From assembly GCA_031424145.1 (NCBI GenBank), contig JANPGV010000155.1:1-10472 (forward strand): a DNA stretch of 10,472 nt, written 5' to 3'. The notes under the pieces were generated by a model. The model had not been told where the DNA came from and did no database searches. It saw nothing but the letters and a program-made list of their open reading frames with translations. Positions 1 to 7,218 of the stretch are shown piece by piece; position 1 is the first letter of the stretch, and each line of letters starts with the position of its first letter. The translations under genes and the position numbers were made by a program. The DNA is from JAENVT01 sp031424145. Its GTDB lineage: Bacteria > Actinomycetota > Acidimicrobiia > Acidimicrobiales > Ilumatobacteraceae.

Positions 1-1440
1 GAATCGTGAGCCGGCCCAGATCTCGTCGACGAACGCAATCGACTGACGCATGTGCAGCGGAACGTGCTCGAGCTCCCAGAACCAATACCCGATCATCCGA
101 CGGGTGGCGGCGAACAACTGAGGAAAGTCCGCGGCGAGGAAAGGAAACTGATCGGCGGTGACGACGCACAACGAGTTGGTGAACTCGACCCGGTTGTCGA
201 CATCCATTGCTTGATCGATGGGACTGGCGGTCCGCACTGTGGCCACCGTCGCGTGCGGCACTTGTGCCTGACCGATGGCGTCGAGGAGACGACGGGCGAC
301 ATCGCCGAGCCCCGATGCGCGGGTGAGATAGCCGACAAGGTTCAGGCCGTCACCGCGAAGCTCGTCGGCCACCGAGAGGTGGTTGCGCTGCTGCTCAGGA
401 GCAGTCACCAGCAACGGGACCTCGTCGCATGTAAAGGCAGTGCGGCACCAACGCTGGAAGTCGGCTGCCGACCGTCCGTCGGGTTCGGGGAATGCGGCCG
501 AAAGATCGCGGCGCTGCTCGTGCAGCGTGAGCCAGTAACGCGGTGCGAGCCAGTCGCGGAACCGCGCAGCCTCGCTCCATGGTGCAGGAGGAAGCTCGGA
601 CGACTCGGCGACGGCTTGCCTGACGACCGAGTCGACGTTCAATCCACCTGGTAGGCGCAGCGTGGTCCGTTCACCCATCAGCTGCGGCGCGGCCGCTTCC
701 AACGCCTGTTGGCGTTGCGGGTGACCCAACAACTCGATTCGCATCGGCCGCGGTGCGCGTGGATCGAGCGACCACGGACTGGTGGTGTCATACCCGGCGA
801 CATCCAACAGAGCGGGCGGAGTCTCGCTCCACCGCCATTGCCCGACGCCGACCGATTCGTCGACGCACACACCCGCGCCGAACAGCTGCGCAGCGCGCCG
901 CATGAGTTGGGCGACGCCGACCCGGCCTGTGAGGTTCAACGCGAGCCATTCCAGCGCTGGCCGCGACGCAGATCCAAAGACGGCGACCGTGGTGCTGTAC
1001 AACCCGGCCTCACCCAGTTCGATCTCGCTCGGCGAAAGGCCATCGTCGGCGAGAGGTTCGATCGAGCGCGCCACGAACGTCATCGGCCGATCGTGTTCGG
1101 CGACCAGCGCGTCGAGCGCGCCCAACACTGCCGTCGCACCGACCCACAGCAACACGACCTGGTCGAAGCCGTCTCCGAGCAGATTGTCGGTGGCATCGAC
1201 AGCTAAACGCCACTCCCCCACCAATGCCTCCCCGGCGACCAGCGCCACTTCGTCAGCCGTGCCGAGCGGACCACGGTCGAACCATGACACCCCATCCAGC
1301 TGCGGTCGCATCTGTGGGTCGCCACACCACACGGCACGAACTTCCCAGCTCGGATGCAGCGCCGCGATCGCGTTGGCGAGCGGTTCTGGACGGTGCGTTC
1401 CATGAGTCACGACGAGCACCGCGGCCACCCGCCGACTCAT
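1..1440 (-). CDS. GT4-type glycosyltransferase with N-terminal GT-like domain, 3' end outside window
   Basis: This is an uninterrupted minus-strand frame of 480 codons from ATG at 1440 to the left edge, without a stop. From about residue 365 it reads GLNLVGYLTRASGLGDVARR, then a VTADQFPF segment and IGYWFWELEHVP followed by DEIWAGSRF. This is the typical opening of GT4 (GT-B fold) transferases of actinobacterial polysaccharide clusters, so the nucleotide-sugar-binding half lies outside the window. Residues 1 to about 230 resemble the domain often fused in front of such proteins (PLADDGLSPSEIELGEAGLY, then DVAGYDTTSPWSL), but the usual acidic DxD stretch is LWVGAT at residues 98-103. Around residues 290-330 is an FRDWL...RYWL...FPEPDG linker also common in the family. 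GGAG at 1449-1452 (read on the minus strand) lies 8 nt before the ATG; an in-frame GTG at 1473 is a possible leaderless start. Likely role: adding sugars in the cytoplasm during glycan assembly. The exact sugar cannot be read. Confidence 0.85.
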   Translation of the reverse strand, partial: MSRRVAAVLVVTHGTHRPEPLANAIAALHPSWEVRAVWCGDPQMRPQLDGVSWFDRGPLGTADEVALVAGEALVGEWRLAVDATDNLLGDGFDQVVLLWVGATAVLGALDALVAEHDRPMTFVARSIEPLADDGLSPSEIELGEAGLYSTTVAVFGSASRPALEWLALNLTGRVGVAQLMRRAAQLFGAGVCVDESVGVGQWRWSETPPALLDVAGYDTTSPWSLDPRAPRPMRIELLGHPQRQQALEAAAPQLMGERTTLRLPGGLNVDSVVRQAVAESSELPPAPWSEAARFRDWLAPRYWLTLHEQRRDLSAAFPEPDGRSAADFQRWCRTAFTCDEVPLLVTAPEQQRNHLSVADELRGDGLNLVGYLTRASGLGDVARRLLDAIGQAQVPHATVATVRTASPIDQAMDVDNRVEFTNSLCVVTADQFPFLAADFPQLFAATRRMIGYWFWELEHVPLHMRQSIAFVDEIWAGSRF

Positions 1441-1479
1441 GGTCGACGCTCCGGAGATCGATCGCGGCTGCACATCCGG

Positions 1480-1495
1480 GCGTATCTTTACCACG
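1480..1495. promoter_or_regulatory. Divergent promoter region with shared -10 box
   Basis: TATCTT at 1483-1488 ends 7 nt before the ATG at 1496, fitting a -10 box of a leaderless rightward transcript. The same bases read AAGATA on the minus strand (TAAAGATA including 1489-1490) and can act as the -10 for the leftward glycosyltransferase, ending 9 nt before its in-frame GTG at 1473. No convincing -35 was found for either direction, so the call rests on position and on similar arrangements at 3730 and 9112. Confidence 0.45.
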
Positions 1496-1789
1496 ATGCC
1501 TTCAGAGGAGCTCGCCCACCTTCGTACTCAGAACGCCGAACTGCGTCGTCGCGTCGAGGCTACGCGCATCGAGATCGACGAGTTGCGGGCAGAATCCCTG
1601 CAACGACGCGACGACGTTCGCAAGTTGGTCGAGGGCCTTCCGACGGTCGTCAGCCGGCGCACCGTGATGCGCAAGATGGTCGTGCAGAGCATCAACCATC
1701 CCGACAAACCCGGGGTGATGGGGCGTGCCCTGCGCAAGCTTGGCAGGGCACCGCGCAAGGCCGCGCGTGTGATCACACGGAGCCAGTAG
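1496..1789 (+). CDS. Small coiled-coil protein with basic C-terminus
   Basis: A 97-residue protein of no recognised family. Residues 1 to about 45 are heptad-rich and charged (EELAHLRTQNAELRRRVEA, then IEIDELRAESLQ), which predicts a coiled coil. The last third is strongly basic (ALRKLGRAPRKAARVITRSQ) and could form an amphipathic helix lying on the membrane. The start at 1496 is preferred because a -10-like TATCTT ends 7 nt upstream. An in-frame ATG at 1439 would add 19 non-coiled residues and overlap the start codon of the divergent gene. The next gene begins 3 nt after this stop, so the two are surely co-transcribed. A similarly built protein is encoded at 9969-10253, also just before a glycosyltransferase gene. 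A scaffold or chain-length/assembly accessory role is only a guess. Confidence 0.7.
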   Translation: MPSEELAHLRTQNAELRRRVEATRIEIDELRAESLQRRDDVRKLVEGLPTVVSRRTVMRKMVVQSINHPDKPGVMGRALRKLGRAPRKAARVITRSQ

Positions 1790-1792
1790 TTC

Positions 1793-3685
1793 GTGGCTGC
1801 AGTCAACGTCTTTGTCGCCCAGAGCGGCAATCAGTTCATGCGCGACCTGGCTGGGTGGATCGTCGAGGCCGCTGGGTTGACCGGCAGACCGGCGAAGCTC
1901 GTCGACGACAGGCTTCCGTCGGCCGACGGATCGATCAACCTGGTCGTCGCTCCGCACGAGTTCTTCGAGTTGTATTCGGCACCGCGCAAGGCCCTACAGC
2001 GCGCTGCGGCAGCGAGCATCTGCATCAACACCGAACAGCCCGGCACCTCGTGGTTTCGTCTGGCCGTCGATGCGTGCCGCCGCGGCCTGCTGACACTGGA
2101 CATGAGTGACCAGGGAGTCGACGCCCTGCACGACGCTGCCATCTCAGCCGAACGGCTGCGTCTCGGCGGCGTGCCGTCCATGCGGAAAATGGAGGTGTCG
2201 ACCGATCGGCCGATCGACGTGTTGTTCATGGGTGGTCTCGACGATCGGCGCGGCGCGGCGCTCGCAGAACTGGCGCCAGTCATGTGGGACCTGCACGCTG
2301 ACCTTCGACTGACCGGTGTCGATCGGCCCATCGACGCGACCACTCCTCAAACTGTCTTCGGAGCAGACAAGCATCGCCTCCTGTCGAGCGCGAAGGTGTT
2401 GCTGAACATCCACCGCCACCGGCCGGACGGCCCGCAACAGCCGCCGTACTTCGAGTGGGCCCGCGCGATCGAGGCGATGGCCGCCGGTTGCGTGGTGATC
2501 TCCGAACCATCCGACGGCTCCGCACCGCTGGTGGCCGGTACGCACTACATCGAATCCACGCTCGAAGAGATGGCCGGCATCACCCGCGACATCCTCAACG
2601 AGGCCGCGCGCCGCACCGAGCTGGCCGATCGGGCGAAAGGAATCATCTTCGGCGAACTCGCTCTGGTCGATTCCCTCGGCCCGATTCTCGAGCGGATCGA
2701 ACAGGACGTCCTGCTCGACATCCCTGCGCACGCCAAGTCGGCCGCGGTCCGCAAGGGGCCGTGGCACATCGGCCTCGGCCAGGCTCCTCCCCCAGTTCGT
2801 CTCGGGCCGTTTCGGCCATTCCTCCCCACGCTGGTGTCGGCGAAGCGGATCGCTATGGCCGAGAACAAAGCGTTGCAGCGGCTCGACGCTGCGGCGTGCC
2901 AGCTAACACACGGCAGCAACCAGCACGAGACGTACTCCGACACACCCTTCTTCACGGGCGCCACCCCCGATGTCAGCGTGGTGGTATCGCTGTACAACTA
3001 CGCCGGTGTCGTGGTCGACACGTTGAGCAGCATCGTTGCCAGCGAGGACGTGAAGTTCGAGCTGATCGTCGTCGAGGACCACGCCACCGACAACAGCCGA
3101 GCGATCGTGCGGCGCTTCATCAACGACCATCCCGGGGTCCCGATCAAGCTGATCGCCAAGGATGCCAACGCGGGTTTGGCGACTGCACGCAACACCGGTT
3201 TCGAGCACGCCCGCGCCCCCTTGGTGATGGTGATGGACGCCGACAACACGATCTATCCGAGCTGCCTGCGCAAGCTGGCCGACGCATTGCACGACAATCC
3301 GGATGTCGACGCGGCGTATGCAATCCTCGAGGACTTCGGCGATCAACGGAACATTCGTAGCGCGATCGCATGGGACATCGATCGGCTGTGCAGGGCGAAC
3401 TACATCGACGCGCAGGCGATGCTGCGCAAGTCGGCGTGGGAACGACTGGGCGGCTACCGGGCGGACGACGACCTCGTCTACGGCTGGGAGGACTGGGATC
3501 TGTGGTTGCGGCTTGCCGCAGAGGGCGGCCGGGCGATGCTCGTGACGCAGATCCTCGGTCGCTATCGCGTGCAACCCGGATCGATGATCGCCCTCACCAA
3601 TCTGGCAACGGACGATGCCATCGCAGCGATGCGCGAGCGTTACCCCACGCTGCCATGGCCGCCGCCGGAGCGATGGGCGGTGTGA
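1793..3685 (+). CDS. Two-domain glycosyltransferase (GT-B-like N-terminus, GT2 C-terminus)
   Basis: A 630-residue protein starting at GTG 1793, with GGAG at 1779-1782 as ribosome-binding site. Residues 1 to about 315 resemble the GT-B-like transferases found in glycan clusters: VLFMGGLDDRR near 145, then LLNIHRHRPDG...YFEWARAIEAMAAGCVVISE at about 203-237, where the conserved E before the loop normally contacts the nucleotide sugar. Residues about 392-600 are a GT2 (GT-A) domain: SVVVSLYNY, ELIVVEDHATD, NAGLATARNTG, the metal-binding DAD at 482-484 in VMDADN, and the catalytic-region ED at 566-567 in YGWEDWDLWLRL. Both domains keep their key residues, so the protein could add two sugars in sequence. 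It acts in the cytoplasm or at the inner membrane face, in a unit with the upstream coiled-coil gene. The sugars transferred cannot be inferred. Confidence 0.85.
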   Translation: MAAVNVFVAQSGNQFMRDLAGWIVEAAGLTGRPAKLVDDRLPSADGSINLVVAPHEFFELYSAPRKALQRAAAASICINTEQPGTSWFRLAVDACRRGLLTLDMSDQGVDALHDAAISAERLRLGGVPSMRKMEVSTDRPIDVLFMGGLDDRRGAALAELAPVMWDLHADLRLTGVDRPIDATTPQTVFGADKHRLLSSAKVLLNIHRHRPDGPQQPPYFEWARAIEAMAAGCVVISEPSDGSAPLVAGTHYIESTLEEMAGITRDILNEAARRTELADRAKGIIFGELALVDSLGPILERIEQDVLLDIPAHAKSAAVRKGPWHIGLGQAPPPVRLGPFRPFLPTLVSAKRIAMAENKALQRLDAAACQLTHGSNQHETYSDTPFFTGATPDVSVVVSLYNYAGVVVDTLSSIVASEDVKFELIVVEDHATDNSRAIVRRFINDHPGVPIKLIAKDANAGLATARNTGFEHARAPLVMVMDADNTIYPSCLRKLADALHDNPDVDAAYAILEDFGDQRNIRSAIAWDIDRLCRANYIDAQAMLRKSAWERLGGYRADDDLVYGWEDWDLWLRLAAEGGRAMLVTQILGRYRVQPGSMIALTNLATDDAIAAMRERYPTLPWPPPERWAV

Positions 3686-3707
3686 CCTTCGCGGCGAGGT
3701 CATGCCC

Positions 3708-3729
3708 CTGAGCCGTTAGGACGGCTCGG
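3708..3729 (+). terminator. Hairpin between glycosyltransferase and wzm genes
   Basis: GAGCCGT (3710-3716) and ACGGCTC (3721-3727) form a perfect 7-bp stem with a TAGG loop. A G-U pair and a C-G pair extend it to 9 bp in RNA. There is no T-run after it, so it would be an atypical terminator for the gene ending at 3685. It also lies across the -35/spacer region of the wzm promoter, so it may instead be an operator. Confidence 0.45.
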
Positions 3730-3744
3730 TACACTCTCGCCGGC
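3730..3744 (+). promoter_or_regulatory. -10 box of the wzm-wzt promoter, probably leaderless
   Basis: TACACT at 3730-3735 ends 9 nt before the ATG at 3745, and no purine-rich ribosome-binding site precedes the ATG. This suggests transcription starts at or within a few bases of the start codon. A weak CTGAGC 16 nt upstream (3708-3713) is the best -35 candidate. Confidence 0.5.
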
Positions 3745-4545
3745 ATGGCTCTTCGAACAGCATTGGCGCATCGCAACCTGCTGTACCTGCTGTCGCTGAA
3801 GGAGCTCCGCACGCGATACAAGAAGTCGATCCTGGGATGGACGTGGAGCCTGCTGAACCCGCTCACCCAGATGCTCATCTTCTCGATCATCTTCCTCTAC
3901 GTCTTCACGCAGACTCCGCCGACCGGTGACCCGAGCCATCTCAAGAACTTCCCGTTGTTCTTCCTGTGCGGTCTGCTGCCGTTCAACTTCTTCTCGATCT
4001 CAGTCGGCGTGTCGATGGGCAACGTGCAGGGCGGGTCGGGCCTGATCAAGAAGGTTCAGTTCCCACACGAGCACCTCGTCTTCTCCGTTGTCATCGCTCA
4101 GTTCGTCACGATGTTGATCGAGTTCGTCGTCCTGATCGTTGCCCTGCTCATCGGCGGCAACATGGTGTTGCCGTGGATCCCGGTCCTGCTCGTGATCCTC
4201 CTGCTGCTCGCCTTGTTCACGACGGGTGTGGCCCTCGCGCTGTCCGCTGCAAACGTGTTCTTCCACGACGTGAACTACCTGTGGGGCATCGTCGCCCAGC
4301 TGCTCTTCTACGCGACCCCGATCATCTACAACGCGGCGAATCCGAAGATCCCGAGAGCGCTGCGGCTCGTCGCCGCCCACGGCCCGACGGGCAGCTTCGT
4401 CACGGCGGTGCGGCACGTGATGTACGACCTGACCATGCCGTCGTTGCGGGACTTCGCTGTGCTCATCGTGTACGCAGTCACTGCGTTCATGTTCGGGAAC
4501 TTCGTGTTCAGCCGGCTCTCGCCGCGGTTCGCCGAGGAGATGTAG
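3745..4545 (+). CDS. wzm: ABC-2 type polysaccharide export permease (Wzm/TagG family)
   Basis: A 266-residue integral membrane protein, the usual length of Wzm/TagG/KpsM permeases. The N-terminal amphipathic coupling segment KELRTRYKKSILGWTWSLLNP (residues 19-39) is the family hallmark. It is followed by about six hydrophobic segments, near residues 40-56, 71-90, 112-137, 142-170, 178-196 and 236-256, with an FHDVNYLWGIVAQLLFYATPIIY stretch characteristic of ABC2_membrane proteins around 172-194. It forms the channel half of an exporter that moves lipid-linked glycan from cytoplasm to the outer face of the membrane, powered by the ATPase encoded 2 nt downstream. The adjacent glycosyltransferases point to a cell-surface polysaccharide or teichoic-acid-like polymer as cargo. 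It has its own promoter after the hairpin at 3708-3729. Confidence 0.93.
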   Translation: MALRTALAHRNLLYLLSLKELRTRYKKSILGWTWSLLNPLTQMLIFSIIFLYVFTQTPPTGDPSHLKNFPLFFLCGLLPFNFFSISVGVSMGNVQGGSGLIKKVQFPHEHLVFSVVIAQFVTMLIEFVVLIVALLIGGNMVLPWIPVLLVILLLLALFTTGVALALSAANVFFHDVNYLWGIVAQLLFYATPIIYNAANPKIPRALRLVAAHGPTGSFVTAVRHVMYDLTMPSLRDFAVLIVYAVTAFMFGNFVFSRLSPRFAEEM

Positions 4546-4547
4546 CG

Positions 4548-5750
4548 ATGGGCGACGTCGTGCTAGAGGTCGACAACGTCACCAAGACGTTTCGCATCCA
4601 TCGCGAGCGGGCCAACTCCCTGAAGCAGCGAATCGCTGCGAAGGGACGCAACCGCTTCGACGAGTTCGTCGCCTTGCAAGACGTCAGCTTCGACGTCGAA
4701 GAAGGCGAGGTCTTCGGCGTCATCGGCCACAACGGCTCGGGCAAGTCGACGTTGTTGAAGTGCATGGCGGGCATCCTCCAACCGAACCAGGGCTCGGTGC
4801 GCGTGCACCGCAAGATGTCGGCGCTGCTCGAGTTGGGCGCGGGGTTTCACCCCGAGCTCTCGGGTCGCGAGAACGTGTTCCTCAACGCTGCGATCCTGGG
4901 CATGAACCGCAGAGACATCGCCACGAGGTTCGACGAGATCGTCGAGTTCTCCGGCTTGGAGCGGTTCATCGATCAACCCGTCAAGACGTACTCATCGGGC
5001 ATGTATGTGCGTCTGGCGTTCTCGGTGGCGATCAACGTCGACCCGCGGCTGCTGATCGTCGACGAGGTCCTCGCCGTCGGCGACGTCACGTTCCAGAAGC
5101 GGTGTCTCGAGAAGTTCGTGGAGTTCCGCAACGACGGGCGGACCATCGTGCTGGTGACCCACGATTTGGCCAGCGTGCGTAACATGTGCGACAGGGCGAT
5201 CTGGTTGAAGCAGGGCCTCGTCAGTGGCGAAGGCGACCCGAAGACGCTCGTCGAGGCCTACACCGACAGCATGCTCGGCTCGGCGCCTCACGACGAGACC
5301 GGCAGCACGCGACGCGGTTCCGGCGAACTGATCATCACCGAAGTCGAGATGTTCGTCGGCGATAGCACGAGTCCCGTCACTCGTTTTCAAACTGGCGACA
5401 CCGTGCGATTCCGGATGTACTACAACGGCCACAAAGCCGTGCCGCGCCCGATCTTCAGCCTCATCATCGACGCGCTCGGCGGCGCCACGGTGTCGTCTCC
5501 GTGCAGCCGCGATGTCGGCCTGATCCCCGACTCGGTCAGTGGCGATGGCTGGATCGACATCGTCGTGCGCGACATCAGCCTGTTGCCCGGTGCGTACGAC
5601 GTGCACACCGCGGTCCACGACTTCAACCGGCAGCACGAGTACGACCATCTGCAAGTGGCGACCCGCTTCGACGTGACGACGGGCCGGCCGTACGAATCAT
5701 CCGGCGTCGTAACGCTGCGACCAGAGTGGCAGTTCAGCGACGACCTGTGA
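4548..5750 (+). CDS. wzt: Polysaccharide export ATPase with C-terminal glycan-binding domain (Wzt)
   Basis: A 400-residue ABC ATPase. It starts at ATG 4548, 2 nt after the permease stop, with GAGGAG at 4534-4539 as ribosome-binding site. The nucleotide-binding domain (about 1-240) contains Walker A GHNGSGKST at residues 60-68, signature SSGM at 149-152, Walker B LLIVDE with D172-E173, and the switch H205. From about residue 257 (GSGELIITEVEMFV) to the end it carries an extra beta-rich domain of the Wzt C-terminal type, with FSLIIDALGG and LLPGAYDVHTAVHD. In well-studied Wzt proteins this domain binds the finished glycan end and couples termination to export, so the presence of a defined terminal mark is likely. 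The final 28 codons are repeated in diverged form at 7221-7307. The stop overlaps the 3' end of a minus-strand remnant. Confidence 0.93.
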   Translation: MGDVVLEVDNVTKTFRIHRERANSLKQRIAAKGRNRFDEFVALQDVSFDVEEGEVFGVIGHNGSGKSTLLKCMAGILQPNQGSVRVHRKMSALLELGAGFHPELSGRENVFLNAAILGMNRRDIATRFDEIVEFSGLERFIDQPVKTYSSGMYVRLAFSVAINVDPRLLIVDEVLAVGDVTFQKRCLEKFVEFRNDGRTIVLVTHDLASVRNMCDRAIWLKQGLVSGEGDPKTLVEAYTDSMLGSAPHDETGSTRRGSGELIITEVEMFVGDSTSPVTRFQTGDTVRFRMYYNGHKAVPRPIFSLIIDALGGATVSSPCSRDVGLIPDSVSGDGWIDIVVRDISLLPGAYDVHTAVHDFNRQHEYDHLQVATRFDVTTGRPYESSGVVTLRPEWQFSDDL

Positions 5751-5785
5751 TGCGACGCACGATCTTGCCGGCGATGGTGCGAGGC
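5662..5785. repeat. Diverged direct repeat, copy A (wzt 3' end plus flank)
   Basis: These 124 bases match 7219-7342 without gaps at 115 positions (9 mismatches by hand alignment). The copy includes the last 28 codons and stop of wzt and continues into the downstream flank. Weaker similarity, seen best as minus-strand protein, runs on to about 5835. Together with copy B it brackets the ATPase gene. Confidence 0.9.
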
Positions 5786-5835
5786 GGCGGCGTAGGCGCC
5801 GGAGCCGTTACTGGCGGAAGCTGCGGGGGACTGAG
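5734..5835 (-). pseudogene. C-terminal remnant (copy A) of a convergent gene
   Basis: Read on the minus strand, this gives a proline-rich linker (LSPPQLPPVTAPAPTPPP) followed by RTIAGKIVRRITGRR and a stop at 5734-5736, inside the end of wzt, overlapping it by 17 bp. Copy B (7291 onward) ends in RTIAGKIVRRITRRR after another Pro/Ala-rich linker, which shows that this frame was a real protein terminus. Upstream of about 5835 the similarity stops, so the rest of the gene is missing. The parent family is not recognised. A basic tail behind a flexible linker suggests a cytoplasmic protein with a membrane-binding end. Confidence 0.6.
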
Positions 5836-5870
5836 ATGCACTGCCGCGAGTGTACGGAATCGGTAGGGTA

Positions 5871-5899
5871 TTGACTGCGGAAACAGTAGGGTTTGATAT
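5871..5899 (+). promoter_or_regulatory. Promoter of the ATPase gene with paired direct repeats
   Basis: TTGACT (5871-5876) and TGATAT (5894-5899) are separated by 17 nt: a near-consensus -35 with a weaker -10. GTAGGGT occurs at 5863-5869 and again at 5886-5892, each followed by a TTGA/TTTGA stretch, 23 bp apart and overlapping the -35 and the spacer/-10. They could be operator half-sites. Transcription from here would leave a leader of about 18 nt. The start at 5924 has no strong ribosome-binding site. Confidence 0.5.
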
Positions 5900-5923
5900 G
5901 TGGAAATGGTGGCGTAACGAGCA

Positions 5924-7213
5924 ATGAACAGCGCAGTGTCGTTCGTGAGCGGTAACTACGTACGCCGAATTGTCGACGAGGAGCTGGACGTGCTCTTCCC
6001 ACAGTTGCCGGCGATCGTGCTCGATGGACCCAAGGGCGTGGGTAAGACCGCAACAGCTGAGCAGCGGTGCTTGACGGCTCGACGGCTCGACGTGGCCGGG
6101 CAGCGTGCGATCCTCGAGGCTGATCCGTCGCTCGTCGGAGGCGACGCGAAGCCGGTGCTGATCGACGAGTGGCAGCGCGTGCCTGCAGTGTGGGATGCGG
6201 TCCGTCGCCTCGTCGATATCGACCACACCGGCGGGCAGTACTTGCTCACTGGTTCTGCCCCCGTCTTTAGCACCCACTCGGGCGCGGCACGGATCGTCGA
6301 TCTGCGCATGCGTCCGCTGTGCCTCGCCGAGCGGCACGTGACAACCCCAACCGTGTCGTTTGCGGCGCTCTTGGGCGGCTCAGCACAACAGCTGACCGGG
6401 ACGTGCCCGTTGACTCTCGTCGACTATGTCGACGAGATCATGAACGGAGGCTTCCCAGGGCTCAGGCATCTCACCGGCCGGGCGTTGTCAGCCCAGTTAG
6501 ATAGCTACGTCACACGCATCGTCAGTCATGACCTACCCGAGGCCGGATTCACCGTCCGACGACCCGCAGCCGTGTTCGCGTGGCTGCGCGCATATGCAGC
6601 GGCGACTGCGACCACAGCGTCCTGGGAGAAGATCCGTGCTGCGGCAACGGGCGGCGTGGCCAACAAGCCGGCGAAGACAACCACGACCGAATACACCGAG
6701 TTGCTGACTTCGCTGCGGATCCTCGATCCGGTCGAAGCCTGGGTCCCGTCACGCAACCACTTCACTAGGCTCGCGGCCGCCTCCAAGCATCATCTCGCGG
6801 ATCCAGCGCTCGCGGTCCGTCTGCTTCAACGCACGAAGGGCCAACTGCTCACCGCCGACGACGGCAACATCGTCGTTCCCAACGACGGTTCGCTGCTCGG
6901 AAACTTGTTCGAGTCCCTGGTGGCATTGTCCATGCGTACCTACGCCCAAGCAGCCGAGGCCAAGGTGTACCACATGCGCACCGAGGGCGGCAGACACGAG
7001 ATCGACTTCATCGTCGAAGCCGAAGGTCGCATACTCGCCCTCGAGGTCAAGCTCAGCAGTTCTGTCGGGGCGGACGACGTGAAGCATCTGGTCTGGCTGC
7101 GCGAGCAACTCGGCGAAGAGCTCGTCGACGCCGTCGTTCTCACAACAGGCAGCGACGCTTACCGCAGACCCGACGGGATCGCAGTCGTCCCACTCGCACT
7201 CCTAGGAGCATGA
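5924..7213 (+). CDS. AAA+ ATPase with DUF4143-type C-terminal domain
   Basis: A 429-residue protein of the common AAA_14/DUF4143 class. It has Walker A GPKGVGKT at residues 35-42, Walker B VLIDEWQ with D81-E82, and an LTGS sensor segment near 107-110. A helical middle follows, and the C-terminal domain begins near 325 (LGNLFESLVALSM). That domain contains HEIDFIV with D361 and LALEVKLS with E374 and K376, the spacing of a PD-(D/E)XK nuclease-like core, which this family is generally placed in. Start ATG 5924 is followed by the family-like opening NYVRRIVDEELD. Function in the family is poorly known; members are scattered by horizontal transfer. It stands alone with its own promoter, and its stop lies 5 nt before a truncated second wzt end, so it looks like inserted cargo. 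Its polysaccharide neighbours say little about its job. Confidence 0.88.
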   Translation: MNSAVSFVSGNYVRRIVDEELDVLFPQLPAIVLDGPKGVGKTATAEQRCLTARRLDVAGQRAILEADPSLVGGDAKPVLIDEWQRVPAVWDAVRRLVDIDHTGGQYLLTGSAPVFSTHSGAARIVDLRMRPLCLAERHVTTPTVSFAALLGGSAQQLTGTCPLTLVDYVDEIMNGGFPGLRHLTGRALSAQLDSYVTRIVSHDLPEAGFTVRRPAAVFAWLRAYAAATATTASWEKIRAAATGGVANKPAKTTTTEYTELLTSLRILDPVEAWVPSRNHFTRLAAASKHHLADPALAVRLLQRTKGQLLTADDGNIVVPNDGSLLGNLFESLVALSMRTYAQAAEAKVYHMRTEGGRHEIDFIVEAEGRILALEVKLSSSVGADDVKHLVWLREQLGEELVDAVVLTTGSDAYRRPDGIAVVPLALLGA

Positions 7214-7218
7214 CAGCG

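Noticed and set aside
52..1206. Plus-strand open frames across the left end
   Set aside because: They lie opposite the 480-codon minus-strand frame that has clear GT4 motifs; their translations are Arg/Pro/His-rich without motifs.
3966..4547. N-terminal extension of the wzt frame
   Set aside because: It overlaps almost the whole permease gene and reads as low-complexity Arg/Ala; the ABC domain begins at 4548 behind a good ribosome-binding site.
5501..5866. Plus-strand 121-residue frame over the wzt end
   Set aside because: It is a shadow of wzt; the part after 5751 does not look protein-like, while the opposite strand has a tail conserved in both repeat copies.
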